A DNA stretch of 64,000 nt from Actinomadura macra NBRC 14102 (GTDB lineage: Bacteria; Actinomycetota; Actinomycetes; Streptosporangiales; Streptosporangiaceae): the NCBI RefSeq assembly GCF_001552215.1, contig NZ_BCQT01000004.1:620001-684000 (forward strand). The letters run 5' to 3'. Of this stretch, positions 1 through 10,997 are shown piece after piece; the first letter of the stretch is position 1, and every line of letters starts with the position of its first letter. The position numbers and the translations under genes are program-made. Under the pieces are notes generated by a model. It saw nothing but the letters and a program-made list of their open reading frames with translations. It was not told the DNA's origin and did no database searches.

Positions 1-126
1 AGGTTCGACCTGCCCACTCCCGGCCGCGAGCCCGGCCCGGAGTCCGACGCCGCGTCCGACGCGGAGTCCGACGCCGGCGCACCGTCCACGTCCGAACCGG
101 AGGTGCCACCCGAACGTGCCACCTGA
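1..126 (+). CDS. PTS EIIC-like protein, 3' end only
   Basis: This is the last 41 codons of a gene that starts upstream of the window and ends at a TGA at 124-126. The visible protein begins RFDLPTPGREPG and continues as an acidic tail rich in Asp, Glu and Ser. The same border (VKFDFATPGREPD, then an acidic tail) closes the complete PTS EIIC protein at 1047-2390. I therefore infer a tandem EIIC paralogue whose membrane domain lies outside the window. No catalytic part is visible, so sugar specificity cannot be judged. Confidence 0.7.
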   Translation, partial: RFDLPTPGREPGPESDAASDAESDAGAPSTSEPEVPPERAT

Positions 127-187
127 CCTGCGCATTCATTCGATCATGAGGCCCAGGTCCCTGATCCGGCCGTTATTCATCTGTGCA

Positions 188-230
188 TTGACATGACTTT
201 CCCGGTTGTGGTCTAGTCCGGCCTAGACCA
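188..230 (+). promoter_or_regulatory. promoter with doubled dre-like operator
   Basis: A consensus -35 TTGACA (188-193) is followed 18 bp later by TCTAGT (212-217) as a possible -10. Overlapping it is a perfect inverted repeat, TGGTCTAG (209-216) and CTAGACCA (223-230), separated by TCCGGC. Each arm resembles one half of the DasR-responsive element, which centres on CTAG. The two CTAG centres are 10 bp apart, one helical turn. The site lies 51 bp before the GntR start, so autoregulation and control of the PTS genes are likely. The binding protein is inferred, not shown. Confidence 0.65.
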
Positions 231-280
231 GTACGAACCAAGTCGAATCCGTCGAAGCACTCGTCCGCCGAGGACTCCCC

Positions 281-1021
281 TTGACGACCATCGATCCGCA
301 CAGCCCGGTCCCGAAGTACTTCCAGCTCCGCGCCATCCTGCTGGATCTCATCGAGAGCGCCGAGCTGCCCGTCGACGCCCCGATCCCCTCGGAGCGCGAG
401 CTGTGCGTACGGTACGAGCTGTCGCGCATGACCGTCCGCCAGGGCGTCGACCAGCTCGTCTCGGAAGGCCGGCTCTACCGCGTCCCCGGCAAGGGCACAT
501 TCGTCGCCCGGCCCAAGATCGAGATGCCGTTGCGGCTCGTCTCGTTCACCGAGGACATGCTCAGCCGCGGGCTGCGCCCAGGCGCCGTCGACCTCGACCG
601 CCGGACCGTTCCCGCCGACGCTCGCCTCGCCCGCATCTTCGAGGTCGAGCCAGGCACCGAGATCCACGTCATCGAGCGCCTGCGCACCGCCGACGGCGAA
701 CCCATGGCGCTGGAACGTGCCCACATCCTGGCCTCGCTCGCCCCCGACCTGCTCGACCGGCGGCTCGCCGACCGCTCGCTGTACGGCGTCCTCGAAGCCG
801 TCTACGGGCTGGTCTTCGACGCCGGGGACCAGACCATCGACGCCAGCCTGGCCGACGCGGCCGACGCCAGGCACCTGCAGATCCCCCGCGGCAGCGCCGT
901 GCTGCTGCTGCAACGCCGCTCCTACACCGGAGGCGTCTGCGCCGAACTGGGCGTGTCGACCTACAGAGCGGACCGCTACCAGATCCACACGGCCCTCGGA
1001 AACCCCCCGCCGCACTCCTGA
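281..1021 (+). CDS. GntR/HutC-family regulator, DasR-like
   Basis: A 246-residue cytoplasmic transcription factor. Residues about 8-75 form the GntR winged helix (VPKYFQLR, SERELCVRYELSRMTVRQ, GKGTFVARPK) and about 90-240 the UTRA effector domain (SFTEDMLSRG, IERLRTADGEPMALE). This is the HutC/DasR layout and length. DasR-type proteins sense phosphorylated amino sugars and control N-acetylglucosamine uptake. The start is TTG at 281, preceded by a GAGGA ribosome site; no better in-frame start is seen. A dre-like operator lies just upstream and PTS EIIC genes flank it on both sides, which supports control of amino-sugar PTS. Whether it is the orthologue of Streptomyces DasR or a paralogue is open. 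Confidence 0.85.
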   Translation: MTTIDPHSPVPKYFQLRAILLDLIESAELPVDAPIPSERELCVRYELSRMTVRQGVDQLVSEGRLYRVPGKGTFVARPKIEMPLRLVSFTEDMLSRGLRPGAVDLDRRTVPADARLARIFEVEPGTEIHVIERLRTADGEPMALERAHILASLAPDLLDRRLADRSLYGVLEAVYGLVFDAGDQTIDASLADAADARHLQIPRGSAVLLLQRRSYTGGVCAELGVSTYRADRYQIHTALGNPPPHS

Positions 1022-1046
1022 AACCCCCTGAGGAGGAAGCCCCCCG

Positions 1047-2390
1047 ATGACTTCGACAACTGTGGACGCCGCGCCACGCCGAGGGTCGAGCGCCCTCGCG
1101 GTGCTACAGCGCATCGGCCGCAGCCTCATGCTGCCGATCGCCGTGCTGCCCGCCGCCGCCCTGCTGTTCCGGCTCGGCCAGCCCGACATGCTCGGCGCGG
1201 ACGGCCTCGGCTGGATCCGCGTCGCCGAGGTCGTCGGCGCCGCCGGCCAGGCCCTGTTCGACCACCTGCCGCTGCTGTTCGCGGTCGGCGTCGCCATCGG
1301 CTTCGCCAAGAAGGCCGACGGCTCCACCGCCCTCGCCGCCGTGGTCGGCTACCTGGTCTTCGACCAGGTCTCCAAGATCATGTTCTCGCACTCCGACGAA
1401 CTCAAGGGCAACGTGCTGATCACCAAGATGGTGGACGGCGCACCCAAGGAGGTCATCGACTTCGGGGTCAAGAACCCCACCGACGTCCTCGGCGGCATCC
1501 TCATCGGCGTCGTCGCCGCACTGCTCTACCAGCGCTTCTACCGCGTCAAGCTGCCCACCTACCTCGCCTTCTTCGGTGGCCGCCGCTTCGTCCCGATCGT
1601 CACCGCCCTCGCCGCCCTCGTCCTCGGCGTCGCGATCGGCTTCATCTGGCCCGTCTTCGGCAACTGGCTCACCGACTTCGGCGACTGGATCACCGGCGCG
1701 GGCGCGCTCGGCGCCGGCACCTACGGCGTCGTCAACCGCCTCCTGCTCCCCTTCGGCCTGCACCACATCCCGAACTCCCTCGTCTGGTTCGTCTTCGGCG
1801 ACTACAAGGGCCCGGACGGCGTCGTCCACGGCGAGATCAACCGCTACCTGGCTGGCGACCCCACCGCGGGCGGCTTCACCGCCGGCTTCTTCCCCGTCCT
1901 CATGTTCGGGCTGCCCGGTGCCGCCCTCGCCATCTGGCGCGCCGCTCCCCCGCACCGCCGCCCCGCGGTCGGCGGCATCATGATCTCCGCCGCCCTCACC
2001 GCCTTCGTCACCGGCGTCACCGAGCCGATCGAGTTCGCCTTCATGTTCGTCGCGCCCGTCCTGTACGCGGTGCACGTCGTGCTGACCGGCATCTCGATGG
2101 CCGTCCTGGAGGCCGCCGGCGCCAAGCTCGGCTTCGGCTTCTCCGCGGGCGGCATCGACATGCTGCTCAACGCGTCCAAGGACAACACCAAGGGCCTCCC
2201 GCTGATCATCGGGATGGGCGTCCTGTACTTCCTCATCTACTACTTCCTGTTCAAGTTCCTCATCGTGAAGTTCGACTTCGCAACCCCAGGCCGAGAACCC
2301 GACGACGAGGAATCGGTGGCCGCCGACCCCGGCTCCAACCCCGAACTGGCCGGCGGCACCAGACGCAAGGACACCCCGGCCACCAGCTGA
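1047..2390 (+). CDS. PTS sugar transporter EIIC, GlcNAc/glucose type
   Basis: A 447-residue integral membrane permease of the glucose/N-acetylglucosamine PTS family. It moves the sugar while the phosphate comes from a separate EIIB. Visible features are the N-terminal LQRIGRSLMLPIAVLPAAAL, about ten hydrophobic segments, the substrate-site motifs GLHHIPN and TGVTEPIEF, and a conserved last helix ending KFLIVKFDF. There is no EIIB domain, as in actinobacterial NagE proteins. A charged tail of about 40 residues follows. The ATG has an AGGAGG site and lies 25 bp after the regulator, so the two are probably cotranscribed. Amino-sugar specificity is inferred from family and from the dre-like operator. 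Confidence 0.88.
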   Translation: MTSTTVDAAPRRGSSALAVLQRIGRSLMLPIAVLPAAALLFRLGQPDMLGADGLGWIRVAEVVGAAGQALFDHLPLLFAVGVAIGFAKKADGSTALAAVVGYLVFDQVSKIMFSHSDELKGNVLITKMVDGAPKEVIDFGVKNPTDVLGGILIGVVAALLYQRFYRVKLPTYLAFFGGRRFVPIVTALAALVLGVAIGFIWPVFGNWLTDFGDWITGAGALGAGTYGVVNRLLLPFGLHHIPNSLVWFVFGDYKGPDGVVHGEINRYLAGDPTAGGFTAGFFPVLMFGLPGAALAIWRAAPPHRRPAVGGIMISAALTAFVTGVTEPIEFAFMFVAPVLYAVHVVLTGISMAVLEAAGAKLGFGFSAGGIDMLLNASKDNTKGLPLIIGMGVLYFLIYYFLFKFLIVKFDFATPGREPDDEESVAADPGSNPELAGGTRRKDTPATS

Positions 2391-2465
2391 TCCGTCCGGT
2401 CCAGCCCACCGGCCCAGCTCCCACCGAGTCCCGGTCACCACACCCTTCCGGGACTCGCTACCCAC

Positions 2466-2497
2466 GGCGGCGGGACGCCTGGGGGCGTCCCGCCGCC
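2466..2497. terminator. intrinsic terminator hairpin after PTS gene
   Basis: A perfect 14-bp stem, GGCGGCGGGACGCC (2466-2479) with GGCGTCCCGCCGCC (2484-2497), closes on a TGGG loop 75 bp after the EIIC stop. There is no U-tract, which is common for actinomycete terminators. Confidence 0.75.
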
Positions 2498-2655
2498 GCA
2501 CCCGCTGGACGGTCGAGCGCTCGGAGATGGTCATCGGGTTTCCCCGGCGGGGGACGTCACGAAGCGGCACCTGGCACACCCTCGGCTACGCCGCAGAGCG
2601 GGGCATACCGCGGTTGATAGTGCCGGTCTGACCGCGTCGCTGCTGTACTGCACCT

Positions 2656-4011
2656 GTGGACGGGCAGCGGAAAGCCGGAGCGCGGGCTCTGCGCCGCCTG
2701 CGCAGCGCGCGAGGCTGGTCGTGGACGGACTTGGCCAAATGCCTGCGCGACCACGCTCGCGAGCTGCGGATGACACGTATCGCGGCGGCGCAGGTCGCCA
2801 GCATCCGCCGTACTGTCGCGCGGTGGGAAGAGGGATCCAGTGTGCCGGACGAGCAGTACCAAATGCTGCTCGCGCCCACCTACGCCCGCACGGTCCTGGG
2901 CTCGGTCTCCCTGGGACCCGGCTCAGACTTCCGTGAGCTGCTGGAGGCACTGTCCATGCTGGGGGTCGAGCAGTCACGTCTGGACGAGCTGTGCGCGGTG
3001 ACCATGGCAGCCGTGACAGACCAGGGCACGAGCCTGCTCACCTTCCTCTGCGTCCCGCAGCGTGCCGAGCTGGCCGCCACTCTCGCCGATCCCAACGCGC
3101 TGGACATTCCAGTGGTGGACGGGCTCGGCGCCGCTGCCGACGCGGTCAACGAGCAGATCGGCGGCGTGCCGTTCGTCCGGCTTCGCCTGGCCGCGACCGC
3201 CATAGTGGACGCGTGTCGATTCCTGCTGGCCGGTGAGCGGCCGTCCCCGGTGCGTGACAGGCTAGAGGCGGTGGCGGCGAGGACGTTCGCGCTGGCGGGC
3301 CGCTTGGCGTTCGAGACCCACGACGACGATGCCGCGCTCGCCCTCTACGACGACGCCGTACTTGCCGCAGGTGCGGGTGACCCGTCGCGCCGGGCGTTGA
3401 TCCGCACCAGCCAGACCATGGTCACCTACTACGCGACCGGCTCGGTGGACAGGGCACGCCGGCTCGCCGACGCCGCTGTCCGAGACGCGCGCCGCGGCGA
3501 CAGCATCCTGATGCGGGCTCGGGCGCACGCACTCCGGGCGGAGATGGCCGCACGCAGCGAGCCGGTACGGCATCGTCAAGCACAGGCCGCCCTGCACATG
3601 GCCCGGCATGACCTGGATGGCGATACGGTCGGCGATCCGATGGCGGATGTCTTTTCGCACGGACGGCTTCGCGGGTTCGAGGGCGTCTGCGGGATCTTTC
3701 TCGGAGAGGCGGAGGCGGCAGGGCAGCAGTTGGCGGCGTCCGCCGCGACTTTGACCCAGTCGCGCAAGTCCGTCCAGCGCGCGATCGTGTTGACCGACCG
3801 GGCACTGGCCCGCCTGTACGCCGACGACGTCGGCGGACCGGTGGCGGCGGTCGAGCAGTTGCATGAGTGCGTGGACCTCACCGCCCGTGTCCGCGGCCAG
3901 GTACCAGCGCAGCGACTCCGTCACGTACGGCTTGAATTGAGGCCATGGCGGCACGAAGGGTTCGTCTCGGACCTAGACGATCACATCCACGGCACCATGA
4001 TCGGTATGTGA
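2656..4011 (+). CDS. XRE-like regulator with C-terminal helical repeats
   Basis: A 451-residue protein. Residues about 5-75 resemble a helix-turn-helix: ALRRLRSARGWSWTDLAKCL, then IRRTVARWEEGSSVPDEQYQ. The rest is alpha-helical with TPR-like segments (ALYDDAVLAAGAGDPSRRAL, AVEQLHECVDLTARVR). This is the common actinomycete plan of an XRE-type DNA-binding head on a TPR body, usually a regulator of unknown signal. The GTG at 2656 has no clear ribosome site, so a leaderless message is possible. It is flanked by terminators and has no operon partner. Its targets are unknown. Confidence 0.7.
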   Translation: MDGQRKAGARALRRLRSARGWSWTDLAKCLRDHARELRMTRIAAAQVASIRRTVARWEEGSSVPDEQYQMLLAPTYARTVLGSVSLGPGSDFRELLEALSMLGVEQSRLDELCAVTMAAVTDQGTSLLTFLCVPQRAELAATLADPNALDIPVVDGLGAAADAVNEQIGGVPFVRLRLAATAIVDACRFLLAGERPSPVRDRLEAVAARTFALAGRLAFETHDDDAALALYDDAVLAAGAGDPSRRALIRTSQTMVTYYATGSVDRARRLADAAVRDARRGDSILMRARAHALRAEMAARSEPVRHRQAQAALHMARHDLDGDTVGDPMADVFSHGRLRGFEGVCGIFLGEAEAAGQQLAASAATLTQSRKSVQRAIVLTDRALARLYADDVGGPVAAVEQLHECVDLTARVRGQVPAQRLRHVRLELRPWRHEGFVSDLDDHIHGTMIGM

Positions 4012-4196
4012 GCCTGCGAGAGCTCTCCTTCCTTGCTGATGCCAGCGGTGCTTTGACGTAGTCGCTGGTCAGTCCCTGTCGACAGCGACTGTGGCGGCAG
4101 GCGGGTCGCGTTACTCGGTTGGCCTTATGTGGTCTGGATGTATTTTTTCGACCGGCTCAGGACTCCTTTTCTCGAACCCGAGTTTTGGAGGTCATC

Positions 4197-4820
4197 GTGG
4201 GCCGTCGCCCAGTCCCGCTACCAGCCGTCCGGATCGTCCGGTATTCGCCTGTGCTGCCGAGCCGCCGGCGTGTTGCCGTTCCGGCCGTCCAGCGTCCTGC
4301 GAAGGGGGGTTCTGGCGGTCGGGAGGCCACAGGGGCGGCGAAGCCTCTGGCGTGGGGTCAGAGGGGCGCTGAGCCCTTCGGGGCTCCTTGTGGGTGGCGG
4401 TCGTTCCGGAGTCCTTCTACGGACGGGGCGTTGGCGCTCAGCCGCGTGCCGGTGCAGGCGCGGTCGCCCGATTCGCTGCGGCTCGTGCGGGCCGGGGAGA
4501 GTGTGGAGACGGAGCTGCGGGCGCGGGCCGAGGCCACGGTGCGGATCGTCGTGGATGTGCTCGCGGGGGTGCGGCCGGCGCATCAGCTGTCGGAGGTGGC
4601 CGTCCCGGCGGTGTGCCGGGAGCTGGCGCGGCGGTGCCCGCGGGGGGTGCGGGCCGTCCCGCCTCGGGTGCTGTCCAGTTGGTTGCAGCGGCCCGCGCCG
4701 GACGCGGCGGAGGCGGGGGCCGTGGTCGCCATGGCAGGACGCGTGACGGCGCTGGCGATCCGGCTGGAGCTTCAGCGGGGACGGTGGCGCTGCACGGTTC
4801 TGGAGACGACGGGCACCTAA
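4197..4820 (+). CDS. Rv3235 family protein (DUF6459-like)
   Basis: A 207-residue protein of unknown function. The first 100 residues are basic, Pro/Arg-rich and probably disordered. The C-terminal 110 residues (ETELRARAEATVRIVVDVLA, then VAMAGRVTALAIRLELQRGR) form the conserved helical/strand domain of the Rv3235 family, typically encoded next to secA in actinobacteria. I placed the start at GTG 4197 because GGAGG lies 5 bp before it; upstream in-frame codons lack this. It converges on secA and shares its terminator. A helper role in secretion or envelope biology is only suggested by position. Confidence 0.7.
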   Translation: MGRRPVPLPAVRIVRYSPVLPSRRRVAVPAVQRPAKGGSGGREATGAAKPLAWGQRGAEPFGAPCGWRSFRSPSTDGALALSRVPVQARSPDSLRLVRAGESVETELRARAEATVRIVVDVLAGVRPAHQLSEVAVPAVCRELARRCPRGVRAVPPRVLSSWLQRPAPDAAEAGAVVAMAGRVTALAIRLELQRGRWRCTVLETTGT

Positions 4821-4824
4821 CGCG

Positions 4825-4859
4825 GAAGCGGCCTCCCGGAGGTTCCGGGAGGCCGCTTC
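4825..4859. terminator. bidirectional terminator between Rv3235-like gene and secA
   Basis: A perfect 16-bp stem, GAAGCGGCCTCCCGGA (4825-4840) with TCCGGGAGGCCGCTTC (4844-4859), has a 3-nt loop and sits in the 48-bp gap between two convergent genes. It can end transcription from both sides. Confidence 0.85.
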
Positions 4860-4868
4860 GGTGGGGTC

Positions 4869-7733
<2,865 letters not shown>

Positions 7734-7916
7734 TCTCGAAGGCTCCTTGCAGATCGTGGTACACCGCTGCTGGCGGCGCGCACACCACACGTACGATGCC
7801 CATCGTAGGCGAGACCCAGAATGGTCTAGCTCACTCGCGAGCGCAATCCACAGCGTGCCCTGTTTGACCTTCCGGGTCCCGGAGAAGATCTCTCAGAGCA
7901 TCGAGGGGAGGCCCAC

Positions 7917-8255
7917 ATGTCGGAAGAGTCCCACGGGTCGCACGCCGGAAGGCCCAGCTCATGGGCTGCCGTGACCATCATCTTCGTCGGTTTCGTCGTC
8001 GGCGGTGTGGCCATCTGCCTCGGCCCGTCCTGGATCATCTTCTGGGTCGGCGTCGGCATCATCGTCGTCGGAATGATCGTCAGCGGTCTGGTCCACCTGT
8101 TCTCGGACGTCGTGGTGGACGCCCCCCGCGTCATCCCCGAGATCGTCGACTACTCACTGTTCGGTTCGCGCACCGAGCGGCGTCGCGGCGGCACGCAGGG
8201 TGAGGCCATCGACACCCCGGTCGCCACCGACCCCCAGCAGACCCCGCACGGCTGA
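7917..8255 (+). CDS. small membrane protein, HGxxPAAW-like family
   Basis: A 112-residue protein with a short cytoplasmic start containing HAGRPSSWAAV, a variant of the HGxxPAAW motif. Two closely spaced membrane helices follow at about 17-38 and 42-62, then a polar tail of about 50 residues. Homologues lie near secA in other actinomycetes; their role is unknown. The ATG has a strong GGGGAGG site. It is divergent from secA with a shared 183-bp promoter region. Confidence 0.75.
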   Translation: MSEESHGSHAGRPSSWAAVTIIFVGFVVGGVAICLGPSWIIFWVGVGIIVVGMIVSGLVHLFSDVVVDAPRVIPEIVDYSLFGSRTERRRGGTQGEAIDTPVATDPQQTPHG

Positions 8256-8271
8256 TCCGCAGCCGTGTCAC

Positions 8272-9567
8272 TCAGCTCGGCCCCGTGAGCTCTGTGTTCG
8301 TGAGCTCTGTGTTCGTGAGCTCTGTGTTCGTGAGCTCTGTGTTCGTGAGCTCTGTGTTCGTGAGTGCAGTGTTCGTGGGGGCGGCGTTCTTGAGCGCGGT
8401 GTCGATGAGGGCGCGATCGACGCCGTCCGGGACGATCCGCTCGACCCGGACGGCGTCGCAGCCCACCCACGCGGCCGCGCGTCCCAGGGCCGTGCTCAGC
8501 GCCGCCGCGGACGTCTCGGCCCGCGCAGCGGTCCGGACGGCCCAAGGCTCGAAGGAGACCTGACGGGCGATCAGCGTCCGCCCGTCCCGCGCGGGATCGA
8601 CGCGCCCGAGGAGCCGGCCACCGGACAGCAGGGGCATCGCGAAATAACCGTGCACCCGCTTGGCCTTGGGCACGTACGCCTCCAGCCGGTGATCGAACCC
8701 GAACACCCGCGACGCTCGCGCCCGGTCCCACACCAGAGAGTCGAACGGGGACAGCAGGGTGGTGACGTGCCTGCCCCGTGCTGGAGTGGCGAGCGCCTCG
8801 GGATCGGCCCACGCCTTCTGTGCCCACCCCTCCACCGTGACGGGGACGAGACCGGCAGCCTGGGTCACCCGATCGACCTGGTCTTGCTTGACCCGGTAGT
8901 AGTCGGCCAGATCGCCCCTGGTCGCCACGCCGAGTGCCTTCCCCGCACGCGCTACCAGCGCCGTCAAACACGCGTCGTCGTCCGGCTCCTGCTCCAGCAA
9001 CTCCCGTGGGACGACCCGCTCAGCCAGGTCGTAGACCCGCCGCCATCCCACCCGCTCCACGCAGACGACCTCGCCGACGTCCAGCAGCCATTCGATGCCG
9101 ATCTTGTGGTCGCTCCAGTCCCACCACTCGGCACTGGCCTTGGCGCCGCCCAGTTCTTTCGTGGTGAGCGGCCCGTCGGAGCCGAGCCGTGCGCGGATCT
9201 CCTCGCAAACACCTTCTGGCACTTTGTGCCAACGCCATCCGCGATTTCGGTAGGCGCGGCGGCGAAACGTGAACAACGGCCAGTCCGCCATGGGCAATAC
9301 GGACGCAGCATGCGCCCAATATTCGAATGCCCCATACGAGCCATTACCCCAATACGCGGACTCGATCGCCTTGCGTCCGACCGGCCCCAGCCGCGCGTAC
9401 GGGACGAGTTCATGGGAACGTGCCAACACAGAGATCGTGTCCAGCTGAACAGCCCCGAGCCGGTGCAGCATGGCCGTGACCCCACCCTTGGGACGCGCGC
9501 CAAGGAACCCCTGGGCCCGGAGTTGAAGCCGTCGTACCTCGTCCGCGCTGAGCTCTACCTCGTCCAC
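8272..9567 (-). CDS. YcaQ-family DNA glycosylase / winged-helix protein with repeat tail
   Basis: A 431-residue protein of the YcaQ/AlkX winged-helix family (HTH_42). Family members unhook interstrand crosslinks by excising alkylated bases, with a QxD active-site motif. Here QLD is at residues 41-43 within LGAVQLDTISVLARSHELV. The family body runs to about residue 390. The last 40 residues are unusual: repeats of Thr-Asn-Thr-Glu-Leu encoded by a 15-bp tandem repeat, ending TGPS. The start is GTG at 9567. Its 3' end lies 16 bp from the convergent gene ending at 8255. DNA-repair activity is inferred from the motif. Confidence 0.82.
   Translation of the reverse strand: MDEVELSADEVRRLQLRAQGFLGARPKGGVTAMLHRLGAVQLDTISVLARSHELVPYARLGPVGRKAIESAYWGNGSYGAFEYWAHAASVLPMADWPLFTFRRRAYRNRGWRWHKVPEGVCEEIRARLGSDGPLTTKELGGAKASAEWWDWSDHKIGIEWLLDVGEVVCVERVGWRRVYDLAERVVPRELLEQEPDDDACLTALVARAGKALGVATRGDLADYYRVKQDQVDRVTQAAGLVPVTVEGWAQKAWADPEALATPARGRHVTTLLSPFDSLVWDRARASRVFGFDHRLEAYVPKAKRVHGYFAMPLLSGGRLLGRVDPARDGRTLIARQVSFEPWAVRTAARAETSAAALSTALGRAAAWVGCDAVRVERIVPDGVDRALIDTALKNAAPTNTALTNTELTNTELTNTELTNTELTNTELTGPS
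8285..8404. repeat. 15-bp tandem repeat array in 3' end of YcaQ-type gene
   Basis: Five identical copies of the 15-mer GTGAGCTCTGTGTTC run from 8285 to 8359. Three diverged copies follow (8360-8374, 8375-8389, 8390-8404). The unit is a multiple of three, so the minus-strand gene stays in frame and each copy adds one TNTEL block. Identity decays away from the gene's 3' end, as expected if new copies arise at that side by slippage. Confidence 0.95.
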
Positions 9568-9685
9568 GCCGCGATGCTATGACACGACACCGACAAAATA
9601 GGAATGCCGGTCTCAGGACGGATCCCGGCGCCAGCCGGGCCCCAGCCCGGTAGTCGTTGCCTGGTCCTCCGAGACGACGCACGGC

Positions 9686-9729
9686 GGGAGAGAGCCGGGG
9701 GCCTTGAGCCGCTCACCCCGGCCTCTCCC
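9686..9729. terminator. terminator hairpin after anti-sigma-like gene
   Basis: A 14-bp stem with one bulged A, GGGAGAGAGCCGGGG (9686-9700) pairing with CCCCGGCCTCTCCC (9716-9729), sits 27 bp beyond the stop of the minus-strand gene at 9756. It lies between that gene and the start of the YcaQ-type gene. Confidence 0.7.
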
Positions 9730-9755
9730 GGCTCGTCGATGCCCCTGCGGCGGCG

Positions 9756-10997
9756 TCAGGGACCTGAGAATGCCGGAGCCGCTGCGAGGAGTCGTCGCCC
9801 CAGCGGCACGTCACCGCCCAACTCGACGCGCACTTGCCCCGGACGGAGCCGGTCACCCGCCAGCAGGCAGAAGTCCATGGCGTCCAGCGCCAGCGTCACC
9901 GTCGGCTTGTCCGGGGCCGCCGAGCCGAGTGGCAGGTCCCACTCGCCTCCTCCGGGACCCTTCAGATCCACGTGGACGCTCTCACCGTTCGCCGGTCCCC
10001 CCTCGTGCAGGATCAGGGCCGCCGGGAGCCCACGGACGCCCAGGCTCGCCATGGCGTGCAGATGGCCGGGCAGCGGCGACGGAAGCGAGCAGCCGGTCGC
10101 CACCGCGATGTCGCGGGCGTGGATCCACGTTTCGAACGCCCGCTGCACCAGCGCGTTAGCGACCTTCATCGGGAACGTGAGACGCACTAGCCCGGCGCCC
10201 GTGTCCTCGCTCAAGCGCGCGCACAACGCCTCCGCCTGCGCACGCCAGGCCGCCCGCGTTTCCTGCGGTTCCCGCGCGCGCTCTTGCGCGATCAAGCGCG
10301 CCGTACGAGCGTCCAGATCCCGTTCCGTACCGATCGCGGCTAGTCCCTCTGGAGGATCGGCAGCGGTCTCGGTAGCGTCAGACCCGCGAGGAACGGTTGC
10401 ATTCTCGTCCGCGGCGATGCCGTAACCGGAGCGCTCGCCATCAAAGGAGCCGATCGCTTCCTCGGACATGCCGTCGGCGAAGCCCTCGTCCGCACCGTCG
10501 TTTGCGCGATGCGCACCATCGGCACGTGCCATACCCGCCTGCAAGATCTCGGCGAGGACGTCGGCCGCGGCAAGCTCCGGACTGCGGGCACCGGCTTCCA
10601 ACTGCTCCATCACAAGGCCGTCGGTGGCGGACAGATGGGCCACGACGTCCTGCACGTTCCAGTCGTAGATGACCGTGGTCGACCAATCACAAGACGACAT
10701 TTCCGCCAGCAGAGCATCCAGCAGGGACACCTGGGCCGCATAAGGCGCCGCATAGTCCGGCACGGAGGGCGCCGCTGGACGGCGGGCGCGCGCGCCGACG
10801 AGAGTCCGCTCACGCAGTGAGGGGCGCGGCTGCCGACCACCGAGCAACTCCGCCGTTCCACCGAGCAGAAGGGATTCCTCCCTACAGGAGAAACAGTGAG
10901 GGACGTGATCCATGATCAGTCGCGTCTCCTCGTCCGAGCACGCACCCAGCGCCCAGGCGCCGAGCAACGAGGCGACGTGCTCGTGCACCGGACTCAT
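9756..10997 (-). CDS. putative anti-sigma factor: zf-HC2 zinc finger fused to MDMPI-type domain
   Basis: A 413-residue protein. Residues 1-45 carry an anti-sigma zinc finger (H31-x3-C35-x2-C38, HVPHCFSCRE). From about 85 onward it resembles the mycothiol-dependent maleylpyruvate isomerase / DinB-like family (WSTTVIYDWNVQDVVAHLSA, later FETWIHARDIAVATG). A charged insertion of about 70 residues (155-230) splits this domain. The start ATG overlaps the sigma factor stop (ATGA), a strong sign of a sigma/anti-sigma pair. No membrane helix is seen, so it should be a soluble regulator, perhaps responding to thiol or metal state. The sensing role is inference. Confidence 0.8.
   Translation of the reverse strand: MSPVHEHVASLLGAWALGACSDEETRLIMDHVPHCFSCREESLLLGGTAELLGGRQPRPSLRERTLVGARARRPAAPSVPDYAAPYAAQVSLLDALLAEMSSCDWSTTVIYDWNVQDVVAHLSATDGLVMEQLEAGARSPELAAADVLAEILQAGMARADGAHRANDGADEGFADGMSEEAIGSFDGERSGYGIAADENATVPRGSDATETAADPPEGLAAIGTERDLDARTARLIAQERAREPQETRAAWRAQAEALCARLSEDTGAGLVRLTFPMKVANALVQRAFETWIHARDIAVATGCSLPSPLPGHLHAMASLGVRGLPAALILHEGGPANGESVHVDLKGPGGGEWDLPLGSAAPDKPTVTLALDAMDFCLLAGDRLRPGQVRVELGGDVPLGRRLLAAAPAFSGP

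Noticed and set aside
8285..8404. Repeat array as a CRISPR
   Set aside because: Units are 15 bp, directly adjacent with no spacers, and lie in frame inside a gene.
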